From assembly GCA_013334325.1 (NCBI GenBank), contig JAAXXT010000017.1:1-48025 (forward strand): a stretch of 48,025 nt of DNA. The letters are read 5' to 3'. The position numbers and the translations under genes are program-made. Source of the DNA: Erysipelotrichaceae bacterium (GTDB lineage: Bacteria; Bacillota_I; Bacilli_A; Erysipelotrichales; Erysipelotrichaceae). Below the pieces are notes generated by a model that saw nothing but the letters and a program-made list of their open reading frames with translations, searched no databases and was not told where the DNA came from. How positions within the stretch are numbered: position 1 is the first letter of the stretch; every line of letters begins with the position of its first letter. This document shows, in pieces, positions 8,218-15,690 of the stretch.

Positions 8218-8242
8218 AAAAGTCATCCTTAGGATGACTTTT
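8218..8242 (-). terminator. Intrinsic terminator with the stop codon in its loop
   Basis: AAAAGTCATCC and GGATGACTTTT pair around a 3-base loop. On the minus strand the loop is the TAA stop of the DUF1697 gene, and a T run follows. Confidence 0.85.
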
Positions 8243-8780
8243 CATTCCACATCATTGCGTTTAATTTTCTTACTGTATTGATATTACGAGCGGTCATATT
8301 TTTATATAAAGGACTACCTATAAATTTATTCATACCACTTTCTTTATAGTGATCTCGACGAATACACCATCCTATCGATCCAGAAACATACATTAACACA
8401 TCTACTTCAGGATTCTGTTTGATCAATTGAAGTGAGTCTGATGTATCATAATCATCCCATAAAAATAGAATATCTGTCTTGTATTCATCATTATTGATCC
8501 AAGTTTTAGGGAAAGTATCACAGATTGTTTTCAGATTCTCTTTATCTCTTAAAACTATGGGTATCTTAAATCCATAAGTTTCAATAAGTTTGGCTTCTAT
8601 CGATTTAATAATCACAGTTCTATTTTTCATCGGCGAATCAAAAACTACATTACCTGTGTTGATGTAAGTTCTGACATTGATAAAATTTAGAGATTCAAAA
8701 CAAGTTTTAAGTTGTTTCATATCGACAGGAGCATTGCCTCCTACATTGATTCCTCTTAATAAAGCTAGATAAGTGTTCAT
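8229..8780 (-). CDS. DUF1697 family protein
   Basis: 183 residues, the normal family length. The N-terminus YLALLRGINVGGNAPVDMK, then FINVRTYINTGNVVFDS, is the diagnostic DUF1697 pattern. Further conserved positions include PIVLRDKENL and the C-terminal YKNMTARNINTVRKL. The family is cytoplasmic and widespread, with no assigned biochemical role. The gene stands alone between a PAS-HD-GYP gene and an ABC-F gene. Its 3' end lies within its own terminator hairpin. Confidence 0.9.
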   Translation of the reverse strand: MNTYLALLRGINVGGNAPVDMKQLKTCFESLNFINVRTYINTGNVVFDSPMKNRTVIIKSIEAKLIETYGFKIPIVLRDKENLKTICDTFPKTWINNDEYKTDILFLWDDYDTSDSLQLIKQNPEVDVLMYVSGSIGWCIRRDHYKESGMNKFIGSPLYKNMTARNINTVRKLNAMMWNEKSS

Positions 8781-8820
8781 GGGTCTATTTTACCATTGAA
8801 TGCGCCCATATCTTGAATAT

Positions 8821-8844
8821 AAAACAAATGATCCTTTCGGATCA
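8821..8844 (-). terminator. Intrinsic terminator of the PAS-HD-GYP gene
   Basis: On the minus strand TGATCC-GAAA-GGATCA forms a GNRA-capped hairpin followed by TTTGTTTT. The stop codon TGA is the first part of the stem. Confidence 0.7.
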
Positions 8845-10653
8845 AATGTTGGTTTCTAATAATTTAATGTAGACCTGTTCAAATTCGTTTTCACAAAGCA
8901 TAAAGGTATCTACAATGATGGGATTAAAATGCTTACCTTTACCCAAGAGAAGTTCTTTTAAACTGTCTTGATGGTTCAATGGTTCTTTATAAGGACGTTT
9001 TGAACGAAGGGCGTCATAGACATCACAGATGGCTAAGATCTGAGCGGATAGAGGAATCTTGTCTCCTGAGAGATGATAAGGATAACCTGTCCCATCCCAT
9101 TTCTCATGATGGGATTCAGCGATTTCTATACCCATTTCGATATAAGCGTTACCAGGATAAGTCTTGTGAACTAGTTTCAAGACATTGGCACCGATAACGG
9201 GGTGCTGTTTGATTTCTTCAAATTCTTCAAATGTTAATTTACCTGGTTTTAGTAGGATGCTATCTCGGATGCCTACTTTCCCAATATCATGGACGACGGA
9301 AGCATATTGAATTCTACTAATGAAGTCATGAGTAATAATCTCTTTATACTCTGTATGTGTGCTTAAATTCTCAGCGATGATACGACAACCTTCTTTCAAA
9401 CGTTCAACGTGACTACCAGTATCGGTATCTCTAGATTCAGTGATGTTAGAAAGGGCTGTAATGGTTGCGAGTTGTGCTTCTGCGACTTCTTTTACTTTAA
9501 CAGAAACAATGCCTTCCAATTGTTTATTATAGGTTTTGAATTTGTCTTCTTTCAAAACTCGTTCTGAAATATCGATCATTGATGTCATAAAACAAAGTTC
9601 GTTTTCAAGATAAATAAGATCTGCATTAAACAATCCAGTAATGGTTGAACCATTCTTGGTTAACATAGTGGCTTCTACATTCCTTAGACTATGGGTCAGT
9701 TTTAAAGACTCTATTAGTTTTTCTCTAAGATTAGGATCTTTAAATAAATGTAAATTATCTGAAGTATTACCTATGATTTCTTCTGGCGAATAACCAAGAT
9801 TGTCACAAAACGCTGGGTTGACATCTAAAAATACAGCATCAGATAGACGTGTAATCGCCATCAAGGCTCCACTATTATGGAATGCCTTTGAGAATTTTTC
9901 TTCTGATGCTTTCAATTCGGATATATCTTTACATACTCCAAATAGGACAGGTTTCCCATCCCACTCACCATTTTTGACTCTTGTTTCTACTGCGATGGTA
10001 GATCCATCCTTGGCAACCAACGGAACTGGACAATATTCTCGGGTTCCTTGAAGCATCTCTATAACATTCGCAAGCGCTTCATCTCTACGATTTTCAGGAT
10101 GAACTTTTAGGACGGTATTCCCATACAGTTCTGCTTCTGTATAACCCAGTCGATCAAAAACAGTCTTGTTGGCGTGAATGATGTTGCCTTGTTCATCTAG
10201 AATAAACAACATGTCATAAATCGAATTAAAGAAAGCGTAGAAGTTCTTCATCGAATTAGCGAGTTTTTGGCTTTCTCTTTCTAAAAGGATCTCATCTGTG
10301 AAATCAATGATTAAGGTATTCACATAACCTTCCTCAGCACGTGAGACGATAAGTTTATAGTCACGATTGGATTCAAGATCGTGATGATGGTAAGGTATAT
10401 TGCGAGGTGCCTTGAGGCTCTCTAATCCAGTTTTTGCCCAAGTTGCAGTTTTTATATGATCTGAATTGATAAGTTGAGTTAGGGTTTTACCTACGATGTT
10501 TTTACTAGAAATATCAAAAGTATGTTCAATCTTTTGGTTTATAAAAACAAACTCAGCGTCACATCGCTGACCTTGATCATCTAAGATGAGTTTTAATTTG
10601 GCGAAGCCAACAGGCATTGTATTTACAAATTGTAGTAATGATCCATTTTCCAT
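8842..10653 (-). CDS. PAS-PAS-PAS-HD-GYP protein, predicted c-di-GMP phosphodiesterase
   Basis: 603 residues. Three PAS-type sensor domains lie at about 8-120, 138-248 and 256-365; the last two are the clearest (GNIIHANKTVFDRLGYTEAEL and DVNPAFCDNLGYSPEEI). A coiled linker leads to an HD-GYP domain at about 395-600. Its motif residues are present: the early His in TGSHVERL, HDIGK at 455-459, His484, HHEKWDGTGYP at 515-525 and the later CDVYDAL. HD-GYP proteins hydrolyse cyclic di-GMP in the cytoplasm. No membrane segment is seen, so the PAS domains sense an internal signal. It diverges from a two-component system across a 315-base region full of repeats. Confidence 0.93.
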   Translation of the reverse strand: MENGSLLQFVNTMPVGFAKLKLILDDQGQRCDAEFVFINQKIEHTFDISSKNIVGKTLTQLINSDHIKTATWAKTGLESLKAPRNIPYHHHDLESNRDYKLIVSRAEEGYVNTLIIDFTDEILLERESQKLANSMKNFYAFFNSIYDMLFILDEQGNIIHANKTVFDRLGYTEAELYGNTVLKVHPENRRDEALANVIEMLQGTREYCPVPLVAKDGSTIAVETRVKNGEWDGKPVLFGVCKDISELKASEEKFSKAFHNSGALMAITRLSDAVFLDVNPAFCDNLGYSPEEIIGNTSDNLHLFKDPNLREKLIESLKLTHSLRNVEATMLTKNGSTITGLFNADLIYLENELCFMTSMIDISERVLKEDKFKTYNKQLEGIVSVKVKEVAEAQLATITALSNITESRDTDTGSHVERLKEGCRIIAENLSTHTEYKEIITHDFISRIQYASVVHDIGKVGIRDSILLKPGKLTFEEFEEIKQHPVIGANVLKLVHKTYPGNAYIEMGIEIAESHHEKWDGTGYPYHLSGDKIPLSAQILAICDVYDALRSKRPYKEPLNHQDSLKELLLGKGKHFNPIIVDTFMLCENEFEQVYIKLLETNI

Positions 10654-10968
10654 ATCTTTATACCCCGTTGGCTTCCTTGTGATTTCACGATTTATTTTAT
10701 CACAGAATAACTAATACATTGTCTATATATACATATAAGGTCTTATAAAATGCATAAATAGTATAAAAAACACAGAATAACTATATCACAATTCAGTATA
10801 TTCATACAATAACACTTATAGTGTGCAAAAACACTCTAAGTTGAATAATTTATTAATAATCTCTTATTCAAGTTGATTAAGTGAAGAGGCATTGCTAAAC
10901 TATAGACATCTTAGGTAGTTTCATCTACTTTTAATGAGAAAGATGTAAAGTGATAAAGAGGAAAAGAC
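10654..10968. promoter_or_regulatory. Divergent intergenic region with direct and inverted repeats
   Basis: This 315-base, very AT-rich gap lies between the HD-GYP gene (minus) and the two-component genes (plus). It holds a direct repeat CACAGAATAACTA at 10701-10713 and 10771-10783 (70 bases apart). There is a short dyad ACACT-TAT-AGTGT at 10812-10824, and a longer inverted repeat TTGAATAA/TTATTCAA at 10841-10848 and 10864-10871. I cannot place -35/-10 pairs with confidence. No ORF with a ribosome binding site is seen here. Confidence 0.5.
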
Positions 10969-11646
10969 ATGCGCATCCTTGTAGTTGAAGATGAGAGAGA
11001 TCTCAATAAGATACTCGTAAAGAAACTGACACTTGAAGGATACATCTGTGACAGTTGTTTTGATGGTGATCAAGCTCTAACCTATCTTCAAAGCGATGCG
11101 GTCTATGATGCGGTCTTAATGGATGTGATGATTCCTGGATTGAGTGGTCTTCAAGTATTATCGACCATAAGATCTACACAAAACCTGACTCCAGTGCTTT
11201 TATTGACAGCACGAGATAGTATCCAAGATCGAGTAAATGGTTTAGATCTAGGAGCTGATGATTATCTCATCAAACCATTTGCGTTTGATGAATTGATGGC
11301 TCGTCTTAGAATGATCACTCGAAAAGCAAGTGGACTAAAAACCAATGTGTATGAGTGTGGAGACCTTAGTGTAGATGTATTAACTAAAATCGTTATTCGT
11401 CATCAACGAAAAATAGCCTTATCGGCGAAAGAATTTGCCATATTAGAAGTACTAATAAGAAACAAAGGCATCGTTTTATCTCGAGAAAGCATAGAAAGCA
11501 GGATCTCAAATTTTGATAGTGATCTAAATTCTAATGTGGTCGATGTATACATTCGTTTTCTTCGTAAGAAGATCGATGATGACTTTGAGAATAAATTGAT
11601 CCATACCGTTAGAGGTAGTGGTTATGTCTTAAGGGATGAAGTATGA
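10969..11646 (+). CDS. Response regulator, OmpR/PhoB family
   Basis: 225 residues. The receiver domain (1-115) has the acidic pair ED in VVEDER, the phosphoacceptor Asp52 in VLMDVMIPG, Thr80 and Lys102 (LIKPF). The C-terminal winged helix (about 125-222) shows LSAKEFAILEVLIRNKGIVLSRE and VDVYIRFLRKKID, ending TVRGSGYVL. It is a cytoplasmic DNA-binding protein activated by the kinase encoded next; the genes overlap by 4 bases (ATGA). The PepSY gene downstream carries 11-bp-spaced repeats in its promoter, the expected site for this family, and is the likely target. Confidence 0.95.
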   Translation: MRILVVEDERDLNKILVKKLTLEGYICDSCFDGDQALTYLQSDAVYDAVLMDVMIPGLSGLQVLSTIRSTQNLTPVLLLTARDSIQDRVNGLDLGADDYLIKPFAFDELMARLRMITRKASGLKTNVYECGDLSVDVLTKIVIRHQRKIALSAKEFAILEVLIRNKGIVLSRESIESRISNFDSDLNSNVVDVYIRFLRKKIDDDFENKLIHTVRGSGYVLRDEV

Positions 11647-13001
11647 GACATCTGTCGATAAAACTTAAGGTAACGCTTTGGTATACCTTTTTAATGATCG
11701 TGGTGGTTACCGCGGTATTAGGCTTTATGTATCTGATCAGTTCCTCTGTCATCGAAAAGGATGTGAAGAAAGAACTGGAAGCTGTAGTGGACTCTATAGG
11801 AGGATCAATTCACCTAGATGATCATGAAGTCATCATCAGTGTGAACCTCGTTCAGAATGGGATCTATACCGTAGTTTATAAAGAAAATCTTAGTCCTATT
11901 CAAGGATTCTTTCCTCTAGAGTATGACAACACCAATATCGAATATAAATCGGATGTCTTACAAACCATTAAAATAAACGGTTTGAATTTTTATGTCTATG
12001 ATCGAAAAGTAAGTCTTCAAGATGAAGAAGATAGAACAAGTGTATGGATAAGAGGAGTCGTGGCGGCGGATACGACGCCTAATTTAATGAAGAACTTATT
12101 TGAAACGGCGTTAATGACCTTACCTTTCTTGGTTTTACTTGCGGCTATTGGAGGATATTTGATTTCTAGACAAGCATTTAAACCAATTGATCGTTTAATG
12201 AAAGCTGCCAATCAGATCAGTGATGGGAAAGATTTATCAAAAAGAATCGGCTTAGAGAACAGTAAGGATGAGATAGGACGCTTAGCGAGCACCTTTGATC
12301 GTATGTTTAATCGATTGGAAAATTCATTTGAGGCAGAGAAACAATTCACTTCAGATGCTTCTCATGAATTAAGAACTCCGATTACAGTCATCTTAGCTCA
12401 AAGTGAACTCGCTCAAAGTAGCGCTAAGACCTTAGAAGATCATCAAGAAGCTCTCAGTGTCATTCATCGTCAAGCTTTGAAGATATCTCATCTTATCTCC
12501 CAGCTTCTAGCTTTTGCGAGATTAGATCAAGATAGAGGTAAAGTTGAGTTTACCCATGTGGATCTTTCTGATTTGGCCAAATCGGTTTGTGATGAACAAA
12601 ATGAAGCTTGGGAATCATCCATTACTTTAAGCACTGAAATCCAAGCGAATGTAAGTGCTCAAGGAGACCCAGTATTATTGAATAGACTGATGAGTAATCT
12701 TATCGAAAATGCTTATCAGTATGGAAAAGAAAATGGTCATATTAAAGTAAGTCTCTCTCAAACTCAAAAAGAAATCCTCTTCAAGGTTGAAGATGATGGG
12801 ATAGGCATCTCTCAACAAGAACAAGAAAAGATCTTCCAACGTTTTTATCAAGTCTCAAATTCAAGAACAGCTAATGAACGAGGATCTATGGGATTAGGTT
12901 TAGCGATGGTTCAAAAAATCGCTGTTCTTCATAAAGGATCCATCAGTGTAGAAAGCACGATACATAAAGGAAGTAGTTTTATCTTTAGATTCCCAAAATA
13001 G
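11643..13001 (+). CDS. Membrane sensor histidine kinase
   Basis: 452 residues. TM1 is at about 11-33, an extracytoplasmic sensor loop spans 34-153, and TM2 is at about 154-174. Then come a HAMP domain (176-228) and a HisKA domain with the phosphorylated His241 in SDASHELRTPI. The ATPase domain has the N box (NLIENAYQYG), the G1 box DDGIGI, the F box with FYQVS and the G2 box SMGLGLAM. It is an EnvZ/PhoR-like architecture. The gene overlaps the response regulator and is followed after 74 bases by a secreted PepSY protein, a common arrangement in which the PepSY protein acts near the sensor or is its main output. The signal is not known. Confidence 0.95.
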   Translation: MRHLSIKLKVTLWYTFLMIVVVTAVLGFMYLISSSVIEKDVKKELEAVVDSIGGSIHLDDHEVIISVNLVQNGIYTVVYKENLSPIQGFFPLEYDNTNIEYKSDVLQTIKINGLNFYVYDRKVSLQDEEDRTSVWIRGVVAADTTPNLMKNLFETALMTLPFLVLLAAIGGYLISRQAFKPIDRLMKAANQISDGKDLSKRIGLENSKDEIGRLASTFDRMFNRLENSFEAEKQFTSDASHELRTPITVILAQSELAQSSAKTLEDHQEALSVIHRQALKISHLISQLLAFARLDQDRGKVEFTHVDLSDLAKSVCDEQNEAWESSITLSTEIQANVSAQGDPVLLNRLMSNLIENAYQYGKENGHIKVSLSQTQKEILFKVEDDGIGISQQEQEKIFQRFYQVSNSRTANERGSMGLGLAMVQKIAVLHKGSISVESTIHKGSSFIFRFPK

Positions 13002-13011
13002 TACACAATCC

Positions 13012-13044
13012 TTTAATCTGGTTTTAATATAGCTTTGTCATAAT
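13012..13044 (+). promoter_or_regulatory. Three 11-bp-spaced repeats and -10 element before the PepSY gene
   Basis: TTTAAT at 13012, TTTAAT at 13023 and TTTGTC at 13034 are spaced exactly 11 bases apart, the layout bound by OmpR/PhoB-type regulators. They cover the place of the -35 element. CATAAT at 13039-13044 is the likely -10. This suggests direct activation by the response regulator encoded upstream. Confidence 0.55.
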
Positions 13045-13075
13045 GGGTTCAACACAATGAAAGGAAATCAATGTG

Positions 13076-13672
13076 ATGAACAAAAACTTATTTAAGAAAA
13101 TGCCAAAAGTGGCAGTACTAGGAATAGCAGCAGTTGCTTTGTTTGGTAGTATTGGAGTAAATGCTTTAACGACAGATGCAACAGCGGGATCGACAACACC
13201 GGCTCCTACTCCAACGCCTACTCCTAAGCCAACCCCAACACCTACTCCTAAGCCAACTCCTACGCCTACCCCAACGCCGACTCCTACTCCTACGCCTACC
13301 CCAACTCCAAGTGATCTTGCTGGATTAGAACTCGCGAAATCTGTAGCGTTGGCTGATGCTGGACTTACGGAAGCTGAAGTTACTTTTAGAGAACTAGAAG
13401 CTGAAACCAAGGATGGTGTCGTCTTGTATGAAGTAGAATTCGTATCTAATGGTGTAGAATTCGAATACAAAGTCAGTTCAACAGGAGTCATCCTAATGTC
13501 TGAAAAAGATGTTGATGATTCAGATGATAAAGACGGTTCTGAACTAGAAAAAGACAATCACTCTATGGACGATAATTCTAGAGATGATGGTTCAATGGAT
13601 GATAGTTCAAATGATACTCAAGATCGTCACTCAGATTCTGTAGATGATCATAACGATCAAGATAGAGACTAA
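13076..13672 (+). CDS. Secreted PepSY-domain protein with Thr-Pro repeat and acidic tail
   Basis: 198 residues from the ATG at 13076; AAGGAAA lies 8 bases upstream, and a GTG immediately before is less likely. The signal peptide comprises residues 1-30 with probable cleavage after VNA. There follows a proline-rich spacer of Thr-Pro and Lys-Pro dipeptides (about 40 residues). A PepSY domain comes next ([21 protein letters not shown] ... [17 protein letters not shown] in outline). The tail is about 60 residues, very rich in Asp, Ser and His, with no hydrophobic anchor. PepSY domains are thought to inhibit or bind peptidases or act in sensing; the tail could bind metal ions. The gene sits directly after a two-component system and has its own promoter and terminator. 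Confidence 0.85.
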   Translation: MNKNLFKKMPKVAVLGIAAVALFGSIGVNALTTDATAGSTTPAPTPTPTPKPTPTPTPKPTPTPTPTPTPTPTPTPTPSDLAGLELAKSVALADAGLTEAEVTFRELEAETKDGVVLYEVEFVSNGVEFEYKVSSTGVILMSEKDVDDSDDKDGSELEKDNHSMDDNSRDDGSMDDSSNDTQDRHSDSVDDHNDQDRD

Positions 13673-13679
13673 TTAAGCT

Positions 13680-13709
13680 AAAGCCGATTCGAAAAAGAAT
13701 CGGCTTTTT
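13680..13709 (+). terminator. Intrinsic terminator of the PepSY gene
   Basis: AAAGCCGATTC and GAATCGGCTTT form an 11-bp stem with a GAAAAA-type loop and a T run. Confidence 0.9.
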
Positions 13710-13767
13710 ATTTATTCTAAGGGTGAAAAGTAATCATTGAGAACGTATACTATAAGTAGGAAAACCA

Positions 13768-14424
13768 ATGATCTATTACTACCTCGTAAGCAACCTACTC
13801 TTTGTTTGTCTCTTGATTCAGTTCACTTTTAAAGGTGAGTCAAACATAAGGTTCATCATTAAGTTGATTGCGTGTTTACACTTCGTTGCGCTAGCGCTTT
13901 TTGCGTTATCTACTAAGCAATTTAATCAGAAAGAGATATTTTTATGTTTGGGTTTGGTGTTCTCATTCTTTGGAGATCTTGCCTTAGGTTTGAAATATAA
14001 ATACAAACAAGCTCTTAAATTTGGATTACTGTTATTTATGGGTGCTCAAGTGATGTATATTATTTCGTTTGGATTCAATGCTTACACATTTATGATTTGG
14101 ATTCCATTACTGTTGATGATGTATTTTATGGGTGTGCGAATTCGAAAAAACAAACACTACAATTTTAAAAATATGGGACTTGGGGTAATTGTATATGCCT
14201 GTCTATTGAGTCTGATGATGAGCACAGCTTTAGCCCAATGGGATCTTCGTTTATTATCAGCGTCTTTTCTATGTGCCTTAGGGGCAATCTTGTTTCTAGG
14301 ATCAGATTTTTTATTGCTTCATCTTTATTTTTATGATCATAAAAAAACAAGCTTGGTCATCCTATATCTGATCCTTTATCATGTGGGTCAAAACTGTTTG
14401 GCACTTAGCTTGTGGGTAAAATAA
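13768..14424 (+). CDS. YhhN family membrane protein (lysoplasmalogenase-like)
   Basis: 218 residues with about eight membrane helices and little else. The family's conserved acidic positions are seen in FSFFGDLALG (about 69-78) and LFLGSDFLLL (about 172-181). The C-terminal YHVGQNCLAL also fits YhhN/TMEM86 proteins. Eukaryotic TMEM86B hydrolyses the vinyl-ether bond of lysoplasmalogen; in bacteria the role is mostly untested. AGGA lies before the ATG. The gene stands alone, convergent with degV, with only 13 bases between the stop codons. Confidence 0.8.
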   Translation: MIYYYLVSNLLFVCLLIQFTFKGESNIRFIIKLIACLHFVALALFALSTKQFNQKEIFLCLGLVFSFFGDLALGLKYKYKQALKFGLLLFMGAQVMYIISFGFNAYTFMIWIPLLLMMYFMGVRIRKNKHYNFKNMGLGVIVYACLLSLMMSTALAQWDLRLLSASFLCALGAILFLGSDFLLLHLYFYDHKKTSLVILYLILYHVGQNCLALSLWVK

Positions 14425-14437
14425 TCACTTTTAAATG

Positions 14438-15265
14438 TTAGGCTTCATCATCCTTTAAGATGTATTGAACAGCGACACATCCTGGTCCACCTAGAGCCAT
14501 TAATACAGGTGAAAAACCGAGATACTCGATGTCTATATTACCAAAGCTTATTCGCAGTCGCTCTTCAAGCTTTCTCGCTGTATCTAAATTCATTGCATGA
14601 ATGATATAGATCTTATGTCTAAGACTGACTGCGTTTTGGGTCATTTTTTTTATGATCTGATCAAAAGCTTGAGGCCATGTTCTTCCTACCCCAAACTTAT
14701 CTAGTTTCTCCATTCCAGGTGTAAAGGTCAAGATGGGTTTGATACCAATCATACCCGCAAAAGAAGCAGCCATAGGAGAGATACGACCAGATCTTTTTAA
14801 GAAATTAAAATCAACAGGAATTAAAAAAGATTGACACTCTGTAAGACATTTATCCATTCTTTGAATGATCTCTTGAGGGCTATGATTTAATGATAGACGC
14901 TTCGCCAACATCACCAAATATCTTTGTGTCCCAACCAAAGCTTTTGAATTATACAGAATAAGATCTGAACTTAATTCTCCTAAGGCAGAAGCTGCTACGT
15001 CGTAAGTAGAACTTAAACCCTTAGCGACACAGATATGTAAACCTGATTTAGTGCGATCATAGATTTCCATCATTTGACCAATCGAAGGTAATGAAGTTCT
15101 CGCCCTTTCTGTTTTTGTGAGCTCTACGAAGTCTTCACAACTGATATCTAAATAATCTTTATAATTGATCCCTTTGACTTCTACTTGAAGGGGAATCAAT
15201 TCGATGTCTAGCTCTTGAGCTTCCTTTACACTGATCAAACTTCCAGTATCGGTAATGATTTTCAT
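14438..15265 (-). CDS. DegV family fatty-acid-binding protein
   Basis: 275 residues from the ATG at 15265, chosen because MKIITDTGS is the classic DegV N-terminus and AGAGGA lies upstream; the longer in-frame extension has no support. The lipid-contact motif RTSLPS is at about 61-66 and GLSSTYDVA forms the second contact loop. The C-terminal domain holds FNFLKRSGRIS and GIKPILTF, typical of DegV. Family members bind a single fatty acid and, as FakB, hand it to a fatty-acid kinase (FakA) for phospholipid synthesis; no fakA is visible here. It diverges from the purine operon leader; a TATAAT lies about 20 bases before its ribosome binding site. Confidence 0.92.
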   Translation of the reverse strand: MKIITDTGSLISVKEAQELDIELIPLQVEVKGINYKDYLDISCEDFVELTKTERARTSLPSIGQMMEIYDRTKSGLHICVAKGLSSTYDVAASALGELSSDLILYNSKALVGTQRYLVMLAKRLSLNHSPQEIIQRMDKCLTECQSFLIPVDFNFLKRSGRISPMAASFAGMIGIKPILTFTPGMEKLDKFGVGRTWPQAFDQIIKKMTQNAVSLRHKIYIIHAMNLDTARKLEERLRISFGNIDIEYLGFSPVLMALGGPGCVAVQYILKDDEA

Positions 15266-15412
15266 AAGAGTCCTCTTTAAACTATTATACATAAAAAAGA
15301 AAGTGATGGGGAAAAGGGACCTTTCTAAGAAATGAATCATCGATAAAACATGCATAAGGATGACTAAAAAATGTTAAAAAAAACGTCTTCTAGAGCCTCC
15401 TAGCCCTGTCAT

Positions 15413-15440
15413 TTTGGAGTCAATTATGGTAAAGTATAAG
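15413..15440 (+). promoter_or_regulatory. Candidate promoter of the purine operon
   Basis: TTTGGA, a 16-base spacer and TATAAG lie about 15-20 bases before the leader ORF and about 270 bases before purE. The match is fair rather than perfect. No PurR-type box (ACGAAC pairs) is seen nearby. Confidence 0.5.
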
Positions 15441-15458
15441 CATCTTACGGAGGACAGC

Positions 15459-15515
15459 ATGATTACCAATCGACTCAATCAGCTCCATGACGTAATGATC
15501 TTCTTAGGGACATAG
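15459..15515 (+). CDS. Candidate 18-codon leader peptide of the purine operon
   Basis: ATG at 15459, preceded by GGAGG at a normal distance, opens a frame that encodes MITNRLNQLHDVMIFLGT and stops at TAG 15513-15515. The stop lies inside the 5' arm of the following terminator hairpin, so a ribosome that reaches the end would cover the stem. The ribosome binding site can pair with CTCC at 15483-15486 (helped by TTAC/GTAA), and GGACAG can pair with CTGTCC at 15544-15549. These features suggest a translated attenuator. No run of one codon points to a particular amino acid. Whether it is translated is not shown. Confidence 0.45.
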   Translation: MITNRLNQLHDVMIFLGT

Positions 15516-15538
15516 GGCTTTTAGCGCCTGTGTTTTTT
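15510..15538 (+). terminator. First leader terminator of the purine operon
   Basis: ACATAGG pairs with CCTGTGT (7 bp including one G-T), with two further G-C pairs possible above a bulge, followed directly by TTTTT. It lies before the riboswitch, about 75 bases into the transcript. Confidence 0.7.
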
Positions 15539-15556
15539 ATTTTCTGTCCAGCACGA

Positions 15557-15628
15557 ATTTTTGTATAACTGTGGAAATACGGTCCACAAGTCTCTACCCT
15601 GACACCTTAAACGTTGGGACTACAAAAT
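15557..15628 (+). ncRNA. Purine riboswitch aptamer, guanine/hypoxanthine class
   Basis: The three-way junction is clear. P1 is TTTTGTA with TACAAAA. P2 is TGTGGA with TCCACA, closing the loop AATACGG (consensus GATATGG). J2/3 is AGTCTCTAC. P3 is CCTGAC with GTTGGG (two G-T pairs), and its loop contains CCTTAAA. J3/1 carries C at 15620 where guanine aptamers have C74 (adenine types have T). The base equal to U51 is T, which argues against the 2'-deoxyguanosine class. One change, C for T at the flipped-out position 48, is tolerated in the family. It should lower pur expression when guanine or hypoxanthine is abundant. Confidence 0.9.
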
Positions 15629-15690
15629 CAAACTAAGCTAACAAGCGTTTTTTTGATTTTTATGAGACATCCGGACCTGGATGTCTTTTT
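15624..15690 (+). terminator. Riboswitch expression platform with second terminator hairpin
   Basis: AAAATCAAA, which begins inside the 3' arm of P1, can pair with TTTGATTTT at 15651-15659, so this hairpin and P1 exclude each other. Downstream, AGACATCC (15665-15672) and GGATGTCT (15679-15686) form a firm hairpin followed by TTTTCT, ending only 5 bases before the purE ribosome binding site AAAGGAGG. The latter looks like the terminator. How P1 formation is relayed to it is not evident from pairing alone. Confidence 0.65.

Noticed and set aside
13190-13315. Short tandem DNA repeats that might be taken for a CRISPR or satellite
   Set aside because: They are degenerate codons for Thr-Pro and Lys-Pro inside a coding region; there are no spacers of constant length.
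13024-13557. Long minus-strand frame with Gly-Val repeats opposite the PepSY gene
   Set aside because: It is the antisense of the Thr-Pro repeat; no ribosome binding site, and the sense strand has a signal peptide, PepSY domain and terminator.
15266-15355. N-terminal extension of the DegV protein
   Set aside because: DegV proteins begin at the KIITDT segment; AGAGGA precedes that ATG and a TATAAT lies within the proposed extension.
15420-15545. T-box, ZTP (pfl) or PRPP (ykkC) riboswitch in the upstream part of the pur leader
   Set aside because: No AGGGTGGNACCGCG T-box sequence, no ZTP core (CCGCCUGGGCA) and no ykkC core (CGAGAGR) could be found.
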